Notes: generated from the sequence alone by a model not told the origin. Shown: positions 17,074-26,312, counted from the first letter of the stretch. The stretch: DNA of 52,178 bases from Acidimicrobiia bacterium (GCA_025361725.1 JANYJV010000103.1:1-52178); one strand, 5' to 3'. Made by a program: numbers and translations.

Positions 17074-17289
17074 GCGAACCCTTCTTCACCCCCGTTGGAA
17101 CCCCAGACATCCTCACACCGATGCCCTGTGGGTTGGAAGTGGACAACCTCGGGAATCTCTGTGAATTACTTGGGGATAGCGGGCTGATCTCTCCACAGGG
17201 TTGTGGATGACAGTGTGCGTCGGGGGTGTGACCACGCGCGACGAAACTGACATTCCGGTACGAACTCCGCCTGACGAACGATGGCGAAC

Positions 17290-17739
17290 TCAGGGACTGG
17301 CGACGACCTCGACCATGACCGCGACCTGAACCGAGCTGTGGAGATTGACCCCGACTTCGGCCGGCCCCAAGGCCTTGATGGGCTCTTCCAGTGTGACTTT
17401 GCGGCGATCGAGATCGACACCCGTCGTGGCGTGGATCGCCGCGGCGACGTCAGCCGCGGTCACGGACCCGAACAGCTTGCCGCCCTCGCCCGCGCGTGCG
17501 TGAACGATCACCGGGACCGAGGCCAGACGGGCAGCCAGTGCTTGGGCCGCTTCGCGTTCACGGGTATCGCGAACGTCTCGGCTCCGCCGCATGGCGATGG
17601 CCTGCTTCTCGGCACCCTTGCTTGCGAACATCGCGAGTCCACGCGGCACGAGATAGTTCCGTGCGTACCCGGGGGCAACCTCGAGGAGGTCGCCTTTCTT
17701 GCCCAACGTGTCGACGTCGGCGCGGAGTACGATCTTCAT
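17290..17739 (-). CDS. rplI: 50S ribosomal protein L9
   Basis: The 149-residue protein has the classic N-terminal domain [17 protein letters not shown] with [15 protein letters not shown], a long connecting helix, and the C-terminal domain with [16 protein letters not shown]. The ATG overlaps the stop of rpsR as ATGA, so translation is coupled. L9 sits at the base of the L1 stalk and helps keep the reading frame. The order rpsF-ssb-rpsR-rplI is conserved across bacteria. Confidence 0.97.
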   Translation of the reverse strand: MKIVLRADVDTLGKKGDLLEVAPGYARNYLVPRGLAMFASKGAEKQAIAMRRSRDVRDTREREAAQALAARLASVPVIVHARAGEGGKLFGSVTAADVAAAIHATTGVDLDRRKVTLEEPIKALGPAEVGVNLHSSVQVAVMVEVVASP

Positions 17740-18200
17740 GCTTCGCTCGCTTCTGCACTCTCGGTCACGGCCGCACCGACGTTCTCGGTGTCGCCCGCTT
17801 CGAGCGTGACGCCCTCGGGCAACTCGACATCTGCGTCCCCCGCAGTCGGCGGTGGCGCATCCGGCGTCGGCATCGGGGCGGTCGGGTCCAACCGGTCACG
17901 GTCACGACGGCCGCTCCGGCTGCGCTGGGTGACCTGGCGAACGCTGTAGGGCAACAGGGCCATTTCACGCGCGATCCGAATCGCCTTGGCGATCTCGCGC
18001 TGCTGCTGCGCGTTGTTGCCGGTGACGCGCCGGGCGCGGATCTTGGCGCGCTCGGACATGAACCGCCGGAGCAAGTTGACGTCCTTGTAGTCCACCCAAT
18101 CGATCTTGTCCTGGGTGAGGATCGACACCTTCTTCTTCTGGACCCGCCGCTTGTCGTTGGCGGGGCCCTTCCGGCGCGGTTGTTCGCGGTCTCGTGCCAT
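17736..18200 (-). CDS. rpsR: 30S ribosomal protein S18 with long acidic C-terminal extension
   Basis: Residues about 1-88 are a normal bS18 ([59 protein letters not shown] is the RNA-binding core region, shown here by its key RRVTG motif). The protein continues for about 65 further residues, Pro-rich then acidic (for example [15 protein letters not shown]). bS18 is usually about 75-90 residues, so this tail nearly doubles it. The extension is in frame and ends at the ATGA overlap with rplI, so it is not an obvious annotation artefact. Confidence 0.95.
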   Translation of the reverse strand: MARDREQPRRKGPANDKRRVQKKKVSILTQDKIDWVDYKDVNLLRRFMSERAKIRARRVTGNNAQQQREIAKAIRIAREMALLPYSVRQVTQRSRSGRRDRDRLDPTAPMPTPDAPPPTAGDADVELPEGVTLEAGDTENVGAAVTESAEASEA

Positions 18201-18221
18201 GTCTGTCTGGGTCCTCTCGCC

Positions 18222-18728
18222 CTAGAAGGGCTCTTCGTCGAATCCGTAGTCGCCGCCACCCGACGGCGCACCGGGCGTGCTGTTCCCGCCGGACGGCGAT
18301 CCACCTGAGCGGCCGCCACCGAAGTCGCCGCCGCCGCTGCCACCAGCGGGGGCGCCACCGCCACCACGGCGTTCGGAGCGCTTGATCTCAGCCGTCGCCC
18401 AACGCAAGCTGGGCCCGATCTCGTCGGCAACGACTTCCACCACGCTGCGCTTCTCACCCTGTTCGTTTTCCCAGGAGCGCTGCTCGAGCCGACCGTTGAC
18501 GATCACTCGCGTGCCCTTGGTGAGGGTGTCGCTGATGTTCTCGGCCATGTCGCCCCAGGCCACGATGTTGAAGAAGCTCGTGCGCTCTTCCCATTCGTTG
18601 GTCTGCTTGTTCTGCCAACGCCGACTCACGGCCATCCCCAACTTGGCGTTGGCTTGGCCGGAAGCGGTGTAGCGAATCTCGGGGTCCCGAGTCAGGTTCC
18701 CCACAATGGTGATGCTGTTATCTGCCAT
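18222..18728 (-). CDS. ssb: single-stranded DNA-binding protein
   Basis: The 168-residue protein has an N-terminal OB fold (NSITIVGNLTRDPEIRYT, FFNIVAWGDMAENISDTL, VIVNGRLEQRSW; about 1-110). A Gly/Ser-rich flexible linker follows, and the acidic tip ends DEEPF, which recruits replication and repair partners. AAGGG precedes the ATG. It lies between rpsF and rpsR, as in most bacteria. SSB binds single-stranded DNA at forks and during repair. Confidence 0.97.
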   Translation of the reverse strand: MADNSITIVGNLTRDPEIRYTASGQANAKLGMAVSRRWQNKQTNEWEERTSFFNIVAWGDMAENISDTLTKGTRVIVNGRLEQRSWENEQGEKRSVVEVVADEIGPSLRWATAEIKRSERRGGGGAPAGGSGGGDFGGGRSGGSPSGGNSTPGAPSGGGDYGFDEEPF

Positions 18729-18812
18729 GGTCGTGCCCTTCTGTGTCGCTCGTGCGACGGTCAGTGATCGTGGGTGCGATGTCGACCGGCCGCGAGCATG
18801 CTCCTCGGTGGG

Positions 18813-19181
18813 TCAGTCGTCGTCCGGGTCCGCGCCAGCTGCAAGGGACGCAGCATCCACGAGATCCGGGGTTCCACCGAGCTTGCCGTAGACCTGCTCG
18901 GGAATCCGAAGGACCTTGTGGCGGATGACATCGTCAGAAAGGGAGAGCGACCGGGCCAGCTCGTCCATCGCCGCCGGCTCCGCCTTCGCCTGGAGGACGA
19001 CGTAGAAGCCTTCCCAGCGGTGCTTGACCTCGTACGCGAGGCGGCGCTTGCCCCACCAGTCGATCGGGCCTCGGGTTGCTCCCTTGGACTCGATCAGCTT
19101 GAGCGACGATTCGACGGCGGACCGGATGGTCTCCTCTTCCAGGTCCGCGTCAAAAATAACCATGACCTCGTACGGCCTCAT
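18813..19181 (-). CDS. rpsF: 30S ribosomal protein S6
   Basis: The 122-residue protein begins MRPYEVMVIFDADLEEE and contains the S6 signature DWWGKRRLAYEVKHRWEGFYVV. It ends in a short acidic tail. I chose the ATG at 19181 because AAGGAGG lies nine bases upstream; the frame stays open further upstream without family similarity. S6 binds 16S rRNA together with S18, which is encoded two genes downstream. It heads the rpsF-ssb-rpsR-rplI operon. Confidence 0.96.
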   Translation of the reverse strand: MRPYEVMVIFDADLEEETIRSAVESSLKLIESKGATRGPIDWWGKRRLAYEVKHRWEGFYVVLQAKAEPAAMDELARSLSLSDDVIRHKVLRIPEQVYGKLGGTPDLVDAASLAAGADPDDD

Positions 19182-19700
19182 TGGCCAATACCTCCTTCGG
19201 ACCGCAGCCGCAGAACGGCGACGGGCCCCCGAGTTCGACGCTGCGCGGAAATCCCGCACATGCCGCCAAGGGGCAGGGTGGACATGTCAAGAGGCAAGGG
19301 ACGAACCCGCGCCTCCGTCATGAAGCGGGGGACGCTACCAGAGCGGCTCCCGACGGACCTATCGAGGGAGACCCTACCGGGAGGGTGTGACCATCCATCT
19401 GATTGCTCGTTCGCTCGCACTCCGTCGATGCCGGTGCGTGTGGCTCGCTGCCTCGCGGCTCGCTCCGCAAGCTCCGCTCGGGAACGGGTCGGGCACATCC
19501 CGATGCCCGAGGTCCGCTCCGTCTTCTGTGATCGGCTGGTCACGCATCGAGTCGGGGCCGATGTCTCGCCGAGCACGAGTTCGCACCGGAGTGAGAGGGC
19601 GAGTTCAAGTGGTCAACGAGCGAGGAGCGCTGTCTGAGTGAGCGGTGAGATGTCGGCACCGGCCCACATATGGAGGCCCGGTCCAGAAAATGACGGCGCC
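19182..19700. other. 519-bp gap upstream of rpsF
   Basis: No gene is supported here. The part next to rpsF should hold its promoter and leader; in many bacteria the rpsF leader binds the S6:S18 complex, but I could not fold this one with confidence. The stretch around 19405-19480 is crowded with CTCG/GCTCG words and may be a decayed gene or structured RNA. Open frames in both directions look like composition artefacts. Confidence 0.45.
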
Positions 19701-20633
19701 TCAGTTGGAGAGGCTGTGGTCCTGGTCGGTTTCGGAGGGGTCGGTGACGTCGACGGAGTACTGGTCCATCGCCTGGTCCATGGCGTCATCGAGTTGATCG
19801 GTCATATGATACGTCTCGTCGCTCGACGGGAACGTGCCGTTCCGAACGTCATCTGCGAACCGCGCGACGGCCATCGTGGCGTCCGCTCCGAGTTCGGCAT
19901 AGCGCCGGACGAAACGAGGGTGGAGGCGATCTTCGAAGCCGAGCAGGTCGTGGTACACGAGCACCTGGCCGTCACAGTGGCGACCGGCGCCGATCCCGAT
20001 GGTTGGAACGCTGATCGCATCGGTGACCATCCGAGCGACGCCGTCGGGCACACACTCCAGCACGATCGCAAAACACCCGGCTTCGGCGAGCGCCACCGCG
20101 TCGTCCACGATCCGGCGGGCGGCGTCCAACTGCTTGCCCTGCACCTTGAAGCCGCCGATGGCGTGGATCGATTGCGGCGTCAGGCCGAGATGGCCCATCA
20201 CCGGGATTTCGGCGTCGAGAATCGCCGCGATCGAATCCAGACGCTTGCGGCCACCTTCGAGCTTGACCGCACCTGCCCCTGCGCGTATCAGCTGAGCCGC
20301 GTTGCGCACGGTCTCTTCTCGGGACACGTGGTAGCTCATCCACGGCAGGTCCCCGACGATCAGCGCATGCGGGCGCGTTCGGGCGACGGCCCCGACGTGG
20401 TGTGCCATGTCGTCGGTGCTCACCTGGAGTGTGTTGTCGTACCCGAGGACGACCATGGCAAGCGTGTCGCCGACGAGGATCATGTCGACCCCGGCGGCAT
20501 CGACCACGCGCGCGCTCGGTGCGTCGTACGCGGTCACCATCACCAGCGGGGTCTCCGCCCCTTTGGTTCCCGCAATATCTGGCGCGGTCAAGGGACTCGT
20601 ACGCGCCCCGCGTCGGGCCGATGCAGCCGTCAT
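19701..20633 (-). CDS. panB: 3-methyl-2-oxobutanoate hydroxymethyltransferase
   Basis: The protein has about 310 residues. PanB motifs are VMVTAYDAPSARVVDAAGVD, LVGDTLAMVVLGYDNTLQVS with the metal-binding Asp, DLPWMSY, GAGAVKLEGG and GIGAGRHCDGQVLVYHDLLG. It transfers a hydroxymethyl group from methylene-THF to 2-oxoisovalerate to make ketopantoate, the first step to pantothenate and CoA. The ATG at 20633 follows GGAGG by seven bases. The last 40 residues are acidic and Asp/Gln-rich, a little longer than usual. No panC or panD is nearby. Confidence 0.95.
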   Translation of the reverse strand: MTAASARRGARTSPLTAPDIAGTKGAETPLVMVTAYDAPSARVVDAAGVDMILVGDTLAMVVLGYDNTLQVSTDDMAHHVGAVARTRPHALIVGDLPWMSYHVSREETVRNAAQLIRAGAGAVKLEGGRKRLDSIAAILDAEIPVMGHLGLTPQSIHAIGGFKVQGKQLDAARRIVDDAVALAEAGCFAIVLECVPDGVARMVTDAISVPTIGIGAGRHCDGQVLVYHDLLGFEDRLHPRFVRRYAELGADATMAVARFADDVRNGTFPSSDETYHMTDQLDDAMDQAMDQYSVDVTDPSETDQDHSLSN

Positions 20634-20724
20634 CGCATTTCCTCCACCGTCCAGGGCACCCACGGCTCCCGGCAGCATCCGGAATGATAGTGGCCCCGTC
20701 GGTCACGTTCCACCTGCCGGAGGC

Positions 20725-21084
20725 CTACGTGCGCGTGCCGTGGAGTTCGCGGCGGCCGAGGTGATTCCATCGGCATTTGGTGCAGACCTCGACGACGTAA
20801 CAGTCGAACTCGGCGTGCTTGCGCGCGAGTTCGTCCAACTCGCCGGGCTGGGACAACGCCCGCCCGTTCGCCGCTCGGAGTCGGTCGCCGTAGACGTAGG
20901 ACACGTAGAAGAGGTCCTTGCTCCGACACACCGGGCAGTTCTTGCCGACCCGCTCACCGATGTTGCGCGCAGCGCGCAGCAGCTCCGGGTGCGCATCACA
21001 GACGTCGTTGCGACTCACACGACCGGCACGCAGGTCGCGCAGGACCGCCCGGCGGGCGAGTGAGTAGTCGGTTCCCTTGACCAC
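20725..21084 (-). CDS. DUF5318 family protein
   Basis: The 119-residue protein resembles the actinobacterial DUF5318 family: an N-terminal VKGTDYSLARRAVLRDL, VCDAHPELLRAARNIGE, then two zinc-type pairs CPVC (near residue 50) and CTKC (near 102) followed by RWNHL. The four cysteines suggest a zinc-ribbon structure. Function is unknown. The GTG start has no Shine-Dalgarno but has TACACT exactly six bases upstream (21091-21096), suggesting a leaderless mRNA. It is divergent from the methyltransferase gene. Confidence 0.8.
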   Translation of the reverse strand: MVKGTDYSLARRAVLRDLRAGRVSRNDVCDAHPELLRAARNIGERVGKNCPVCRSKDLFYVSYVYGDRLRAANGRALSQPGELDELARKHAEFDCYVVEVCTKCRWNHLGRRELHGTRT

Positions 21085-21153
21085 CAGAAGAGTGTAGAAG
21101 CGTCAGGGGTCCATCGGTTCCAAAGGGCGAGTGTCCCAGTAGGGTCGGCGAGC

Positions 21154-21777
21154 GTGACCACCGGCGACTTCGTCCTTCAAAAACTGCTCGGCGAGGTCGC
21201 CGGCAAACGGGTCCTCGAGCTGGGCTGCGGCGACGGCAGCCGCGCCGTCGAGCTCGCCCGGGCCGGCGCGGCGGTCCTCGCGGTCGATCCGTCTCCGGAG
21301 GCGGTGGCGTACGCCCGGGACCGGGCCGAGGCGTTCGAGGTCCGGCTCGAGCTCCACATCGGCGATTTCGCCGATCTGGCGTCGTGGCGGGGCGACTCCG
21401 TCGACGTGGCGTTCGCCGAGGGCTCCTTAAGCGAACTCTCCGACTTGGGTCGGGTGTTCCGACAGGTCCATCGAGTACTCCGCCCGGGCGCGTGGTTTGC
21501 GTTCTCGCTTCCGCATCCGTTCGGGTTCTGTGTGGATGCCGAGCCCGAGCCGGAAGGGTCGCTCCCCCTCGCCCGCCCGTTTCTCGCCCGTTCGTACTTC
21601 GACTCCGACGCCGTCGACGGTGGATTCCCCCACCAAATCACGTCGGTCTTCGCCGCGCTGAACCGAGCCGGCTTCCGGGTGGACACCATCCAGGAGCCCG
21701 AGCCGGCGGCGTCCGCCCGCGGCCGGGCGCTAGTCCCGACCGACATCATCTGGCGCGCCCGCAAAGTCGGTTCCTGA
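21154..21777 (+). CDS. class I SAM-dependent methyltransferase
   Basis: The 207-residue protein has the SAM-binding motif I VLELGCGDGSRAVELA, an acidic residue in LAVDPSPEAV, and a later motif (SVDVAFAEGSLSELSDL). The C-terminal part has VHRVLRPGAWFAFSLPHPFG, as in UbiE/type-11 methyltransferases. The substrate is not apparent. The GTG start lacks a clear ribosome-binding site and follows TAGGGT by eight bases, another possible leaderless start. A perfect GC-rich hairpin follows the stop. Confidence 0.87.
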   Translation: MTTGDFVLQKLLGEVAGKRVLELGCGDGSRAVELARAGAAVLAVDPSPEAVAYARDRAEAFEVRLELHIGDFADLASWRGDSVDVAFAEGSLSELSDLGRVFRQVHRVLRPGAWFAFSLPHPFGFCVDAEPEPEGSLPLARPFLARSYFDSDAVDGGFPHQITSVFAALNRAGFRVDTIQEPEPAASARGRALVPTDIIWRARKVGS

Positions 21778-21782
21778 ACCCA

Positions 21783-21807
21783 CGGCGGGCCGCACTACGG
21801 CCCGCCG
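21783..21807. terminator. perfect 10-bp GC hairpin between convergent genes
   Basis: CGGCGGGCCG (21783-21792), loop CACTA, then CGGCCCGCCG (21798-21807). It lies between the convergent methyltransferase and tRNA nucleotidyltransferase genes. No T-tract follows on either strand, so it may act as an I-shaped bidirectional terminator, a type proposed for actinobacteria. Confidence 0.65.
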
Positions 21808-21810
21808 GCG

Positions 21811-23223
21811 TTACCCCGGATCGACGCCGAGGCCTTGCGAGTCCAGCCCGTGCGCCACGGCCCAGGTTCGCAACCGGTCGTAGGCGTCGGGCTCGTCGAG
21901 CGGTCCCTCGTCGAGCCGGATCTCGAGGAGATATTCGAGCGCTTCACCGACGACCCGGCCCGGTGGCACTCCGAGAAACTCCATGACCTGGCGGCCGTCG
22001 AGCGAGGGGCGGATCGCCTTGAGTTCCTCGCTGGCGGCCAGTTCGGCGATGCGGGTCTCGAGTTCGTCCATGCGGCGGGCGAGGGTGCGGGCGCGTCGCT
22101 CGTTTCGGGTCGTGCAGTCGCACCGTTGCAGCTCGTTGAGTGGTTCGAGCAACGGACCCGCATCTCGGACGTAGCGTCGGACGGCCGAATCGGTCCACCC
22201 CATCGCGTAGGTGTGGATGCGCAGGTGGAGATACACCAACTGCGAGACATCCTCGACCACGTCGTTGGGGAACTTCAGGGCGGTGAGCCGATCTCGGGTC
22301 ATCCGCTTTCCCACCACCTCGTGGTGATGGAACGTGGCGCGACCCCGCTCGAATGAGCGCGTCTTCGGCTTGCCGACGTCGTGCATCAACGCCGCCAAGC
22401 GGAGCGTGAGTTCGGGGCTGGTCTTGGCCACCACCGCGATCGTGTGCGCCAGCACGTCCTTGTGGTGATGGATCGGATCCTGTTCGAGCCGCATCGCGTT
22501 GAGCTCGGGGAGAAAACCGTCCGAGAGTCTGGTCGAGGCCAAGAACCAGAGCCCGGCCGACGGATCCGCCACCACGAGCAGCTTGGAGAGTTCGTCACGG
22601 ATCCGTTCCGTACTCACGATGTCGAGCCGATCACGGAACTCCTCGACCGCCGCGGTCAACTCCGGGTCGGGGACGAATCCGAACCGAGCGATGAACCGAG
22701 CTGCTCGCAACATCCGCAGCGGGTCGTCGGCGAAGGAGATTTCGGGGGACAACGGTGTCCGCAACCGTCCAGCCGCGAGGTCGACCGCGCCGTCGTGCGG
22801 GTCGATGAGCACGGCATCTGGTAGGCGCAACGCCATGGCGTTCACCGTGAAATCGCGTCGCGCGAGATCGGTCTCGATCGAATCCCCGAAGGTGACCGCG
22901 GGCTTGCGGCTCTCGGACCGGTACACGTCGGAACGGAACGTCGTGACTTCGCAGTCGAGACCATCAACCCGGGCGCCGACGGTTCCGAACCGCTCGCCCT
23001 GCAACCAGAGGTGTTCGGCGACGGAGGCGAGTGCGGACTTGATCGCGGCGGGGCGTGCGTCCGTCGCGAAATCGAGGTCGGCCGGCACCGAGTCCACGAG
23101 CGCGTCCCTGACCGTGCCCCCGACGAGAAAACACTGATGACCCGCACCGACGAGCGCGTGCGCAACCCGCTGCACCGCGGAATCGGGCGCGAGGAGCGGG
23201 GCCAATCGTGCGGGAACGGTCAC
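21811..23223 (-). CDS. cca: CCA tRNA nucleotidyltransferase (HD-domain type)
   Basis: The 470-residue class II nucleotidyltransferase has HQCFLVGGTVRDALVD and the catalytic carboxylates in PADLDFATDARP. It also has RRDFTVNAMA, DPLRMLRAARF, and a C-terminal HD phosphohydrolase domain (LAALMHDVGKPKT). Actinobacterial orthologues are annotated pcnA or cca and add CCA to tRNA 3' ends. The start is GTG at 23223. The same gene lies near the murJ block in Mycobacterium, which supports orthology. It is downstream of pilT on the same strand. Confidence 0.93.
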   Translation of the reverse strand: MTVPARLAPLLAPDSAVQRVAHALVGAGHQCFLVGGTVRDALVDSVPADLDFATDARPAAIKSALASVAEHLWLQGERFGTVGARVDGLDCEVTTFRSDVYRSESRKPAVTFGDSIETDLARRDFTVNAMALRLPDAVLIDPHDGAVDLAAGRLRTPLSPEISFADDPLRMLRAARFIARFGFVPDPELTAAVEEFRDRLDIVSTERIRDELSKLLVVADPSAGLWFLASTRLSDGFLPELNAMRLEQDPIHHHKDVLAHTIAVVAKTSPELTLRLAALMHDVGKPKTRSFERGRATFHHHEVVGKRMTRDRLTALKFPNDVVEDVSQLVYLHLRIHTYAMGWTDSAVRRYVRDAGPLLEPLNELQRCDCTTRNERRARTLARRMDELETRIAELAASEELKAIRPSLDGRQVMEFLGVPPGRVVGEALEYLLEIRLDEGPLDEPDAYDRLRTWAVAHGLDSQGLGVDPG

Positions 23224-23268
23224 CCGGTCATTGTGGCGCGTCCCGAAGTCGAGTCCCGGACCCGTTGC

Positions 23269-24390
23269 TCACGCCGAGCGGACGAGCGCTTTCGGTTCGG
23301 CGTTCGCGACCTCGGCGCGTTGCATCTCGAATTGCTCCATCTTCAGTCGCAGATCGTGCGGATTCGACGCCGCCGCCAGCGCGTCGCGCCGTGACACCGT
23401 CCCCGCGGCGAACAGGCTCAGCAGGCTCTGGTCGAAGGACTGCATGCCGTAGAACTCGCCGTCGGCGATGATCTCGTCGAGTTCGTGGGTCGCGGTGGAG
23501 TCGGCGATCTTGTCGAACACCCGGCCAGTGGCAACGAGCACCTCCATCGCCGGCACGCGCCCTTCACAGTCAGCACGTTGCACCAACCGCTGGGACACGA
23601 TGCCCTTGAGCGCACCGGCCAACGACATTCGAACCTGCTGCTGCTGGTACGGCGGGAAGAAGTCGATAACGCGGTTGATCGTCTCGGCCGCGCCCATGGT
23701 GTGCAGCGTCGAGAAGACGAGGTGACCGGTCTCGGCGGCCGAGAGTGCGGCCCACACGGTCTCGGGGTCGCGCATCTCACCGATCAGGATCACGTCGGGG
23801 TCCTGACGCAGCACCCGCTTCAGCGCCGACAGGAAGTCGACGGTGTCGTCACCCACCTCACGCTGGTTGATGATCGAGAGCTTGTCCGAGTGAAGCACCT
23901 CGATCGGGTCTTCGATCGTGACGATGTGGCGCGACTTCGTCGCGTTGATGTGGTCGATCATGGCTGCGAGGGTCGTGGTCTTTCCGGAACCCGTCGGCCC
24001 GGTCACGAGCACGAGGCCACGATGCTCGTCGGCGAGGCGCCGCACAACGGGAGGCAATCCCAACTCTTCCATCGACGGAATGCCGGGAAGGATGTGTCGC
24101 AACACCATCCCGACCGATCCGCGCTGGCGAAACACGTTGACCCGGAACCGACCCACGCCGTTCAGGGCGTACGCGAAGTCCGCCTCGTTGGTGGTGAGGA
24201 ATTCCTCTGCTCGGAGCTTCGGCATGATCGCGAACGCCACCCGCTCCGTGTCGGCCGGTTGGACATCGTCTTGCGCCGCAAGGGTGAGTTCGCCGTCGAG
24301 ACGCATGCGGGGCGGCGATCCGACCTTGATATGGACGTCGGACGCGCCATGTTCGACAGCATTTTTCAGTACCGCGTCAAGATCCAGCAC
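23269..24390 (-). CDS. pilT: PilT-type twitching ATPase
   Basis: The 373-residue protein has ASDVHIKVGSPPRMRLDG at the N-terminus and Walker A VTGPTGSGKTTTL. The Asp box IVTIEDPIEVLH, Walker B DPDVILIGEMRDPET and His box GHLVFSTLHTMGA follow. These define a PilT retraction ATPase rather than PilB. The GTG at 24390, with GGAGG nine bases upstream, is clearly the start. No other pilus gene is in the window, so the rest of the machinery must be elsewhere or absent. Confidence 0.93.
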   Translation of the reverse strand: MLDLDAVLKNAVEHGASDVHIKVGSPPRMRLDGELTLAAQDDVQPADTERVAFAIMPKLRAEEFLTTNEADFAYALNGVGRFRVNVFRQRGSVGMVLRHILPGIPSMEELGLPPVVRRLADEHRGLVLVTGPTGSGKTTTLAAMIDHINATKSRHIVTIEDPIEVLHSDKLSIINQREVGDDTVDFLSALKRVLRQDPDVILIGEMRDPETVWAALSAAETGHLVFSTLHTMGAAETINRVIDFFPPYQQQQVRMSLAGALKGIVSQRLVQRADCEGRVPAMEVLVATGRVFDKIADSTATHELDEIIADGEFYGMQSFDQSLLSLFAAGTVSRRDALAAASNPHDLRLKMEQFEMQRAEVANAEPKALVRSA

Positions 24391-24478
24391 CGAAAGTTTC
24401 CTCCGCGTCCATCCGAGCCCAGTCTCTGGGTATCGGTCGGAGGCCGGCGGTCCTGAAGGTGGAACCCTCTCGGGGGCC

Positions 24479-25507
24479 TCAGCGGCGCTGCTCCCTCCAG
24501 AACTCGGCGACCAGATCGACCACGCGCTCGCCGGGTCCGCCGGCGGTGGGCGCCTCGTCCGAGTTCGTCGATCGTCCGTGGCCCGCCAGGACCGGCAGGG
24601 TGAGGGCAATGGTGTCTCGGACTGCGCTCAGCGAGTACCCACCTTCGAGGAAGGTCACCGTGCGGCCCTTGGGCGCCGCCCCCATGATCCGTTGCGTCAA
24701 TCCCGCGTAGTCACCTGCTGACAGCGCCAACCCGGTGAGCGGATCGTCCCGATGGGCGTCCACACCGAGGGAGATCAGGACCCAATCGGGTGCGAAGTCG
24801 TCAAGCAGCGGCTCGACGACCGTCTCCATCGCCCGCTCGTAGACATCGCCGGTCGTGCCGGCCGGGAGTGGGATGTTGCAGGTCGCGCCGACTCCCTTGC
24901 CCTCACCGATCTGATCGTGACGACCAGTCCCGGGATAGAGCGGCCACTCGTGGCACGACACGTACAGCACGTCGGGGTCGGCATAGAAGATCTCTTGGGT
25001 TCCGTTCCCGTGATGCGCGTCGATGTCGACGATCGCAACGCGGTCGCCCCGCGCCCGCAACTCGCTCGCGACGATCGCGACGTTGTTGAGGAGACAGAAC
25101 CCCATTGCCTGGGTCGCCCGCGCGTGGTGTCCGGGGGGCCGCACCGCGAGGAAGGCTCCTTCGGCGTGCGCGCCGGTCGCCTCCGGTGTCGTGAGTGCTT
25201 CGACGGCAGCAAGCCCGGCCCCCGCGGCTGCGGTGGCCGCCGCCCAGGAGCCCGGTGACGACGGCGTGTCGGCGTCGAAATGGATGCTGGCGGCACACCC
25301 TCGCTCGAGCCGGTCAAGGTGCGCCGCCGGGTGCACGCGTTCGAGCTCCGCGCGCGTTGCGGAACGTGGCTCCAGCGCGACGACGTCGGTGCCCAAACCG
25401 GATGCAAGCAGACCCGCAACGACGGCTTCGAGGCGCGCGGGTCGTTCCGGGTGACCGGGACCGGTGTCATGGCCGACGAAGCGCGGATCCGCCGCAAGGA
25501 GGAGCAC
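24479..25507 (-). CDS. histone deacetylase family (AcuC-like) hydrolase
   Basis: The protein is about 342 residues long. It has the HDAC-fold motifs GHPERPARLEAV, RPPGHHA (catalytic His pair), FCLLNNVAIVA, VDIDAHHGNGTQEIF with zinc-binding Asp and His, LISLGVDAHRDDPL and FLEGGYSL. Bacterial members deacetylate proteins, acetylpolyamines or small molecules. I chose GTG 25507: it begins the conserved VLLLAADPRFVGHDTGPGHPERP region, and TACCGT lies exactly six bases upstream, suggesting a leaderless transcript. It is divergent from the GNAT gene, which may supply an opposing acetyltransferase. Confidence 0.88.
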   Translation of the reverse strand: MLLLAADPRFVGHDTGPGHPERPARLEAVVAGLLASGLGTDVVALEPRSATRAELERVHPAAHLDRLERGCAASIHFDADTPSSPGSWAAATAAAGAGLAAVEALTTPEATGAHAEGAFLAVRPPGHHARATQAMGFCLLNNVAIVASELRARGDRVAIVDIDAHHGNGTQEIFYADPDVLYVSCHEWPLYPGTGRHDQIGEGKGVGATCNIPLPAGTTGDVYERAMETVVEPLLDDFAPDWVLISLGVDAHRDDPLTGLALSAGDYAGLTQRIMGAAPKGRTVTFLEGGYSLSAVRDTIALTLPVLAGHGRSTNSDEAPTAGGPGERVVDLVAEFWREQRR

Positions 25508-25607
25508 CTCCGCACGGTAGTCCTCGTCATTCGAAGAACGACCAGCGACGGGCGACGGGCGACGGACTCCCGCAACCCCTGACGGCGGCGCGTACGCTGA
25601 ACCGGCG

Positions 25608-26312
25608 ATGGTCGAGGAAACAGTGCGCTGGCCCGGAGGGTGGGCTCGACTCGGACCGTGGCGAGGACACGAAGACATCGCGTATCTCGCGCTCGGAGCA
25701 CAACGGCCTCCGAGCGCCGACACCGTCGACCGTTGCCTTCGCCGTTTGCGGACCCTTGGGTACACGTCGGTGGTGACCAACGCGCTGGGACTGGCCGACA
25801 CGCTTCCGATGGTGGACGCCGGATTCGCCGTCCACGAACGGTTGCACCTCCTCGCCCACGACCTCGCCGACATTCCTGCGGTCACCCACAGCACGCGTCG
25901 GGCACGCACCGCCGATCGGCCCGCGGTCCTCGAGCTGGATCACCGCGCGTTTCAGTCGTTCTGGCGCCTTGACGACGAGGCCATGACCAGCGCCATCGAA
26001 GCCACCCCCACAACTCGGTCACGGGTGGTCGATGCCCCGGCCGACGCCGGAGTCGCGCTGAGCGGATACGCGATCACCGGGCGCTCGGCTCGGAAGGGCT
26101 ATCTCCAGCGCGTGGCCGTGGATCCAGCGGTCCACGGGCGAGGCGTCGGGCGGTCGGTGGTGGCCGATGCGCTGCGCTGGCTCCGTCGTCATCGTGCCGA
26201 GAGCGCACTGGTGAATACCCAGTACGACAACGAACCGGCTCTCGCGCTGTACCGGAGTTGCGGGTTTCGTGAACTACCCACCGGACTCTGCGTGATGGGC
26301 CGGACACTGTGA
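25608..26312 (+). CDS. GNAT-family N-acetyltransferase
   Basis: The 234-residue protein has a C-terminal GNAT domain (about 100-234). YLQRVAVDPAVHGRGVGRSVV is the acetyl-CoA-binding region, followed by NTQYDNEPALALYRSCGF. The N-terminal 90 residues resemble a second, degenerate acyltransferase unit. TACGCT lies nine bases before the ATG. In Mycobacterium the matching position beside the DUF6049 gene holds a MutT protein, so this gene differs. It overlaps the next gene as GTGA. The substrate is unknown. Confidence 0.82.
   Translation: MVEETVRWPGGWARLGPWRGHEDIAYLALGAQRPPSADTVDRCLRRLRTLGYTSVVTNALGLADTLPMVDAGFAVHERLHLLAHDLADIPAVTHSTRRARTADRPAVLELDHRAFQSFWRLDDEAMTSAIEATPTTRSRVVDAPADAGVALSGYAITGRSARKGYLQRVAVDPAVHGRGVGRSVVADALRWLRRHRAESALVNTQYDNEPALALYRSCGFRELPTGLCVMGRTL

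Noticed and set aside
19405-19480. CRISPR-like array in the CTCG-rich stretch
   Set aside because: Repeats are 4-6 bases, irregularly spaced and not separated by unique spacers.
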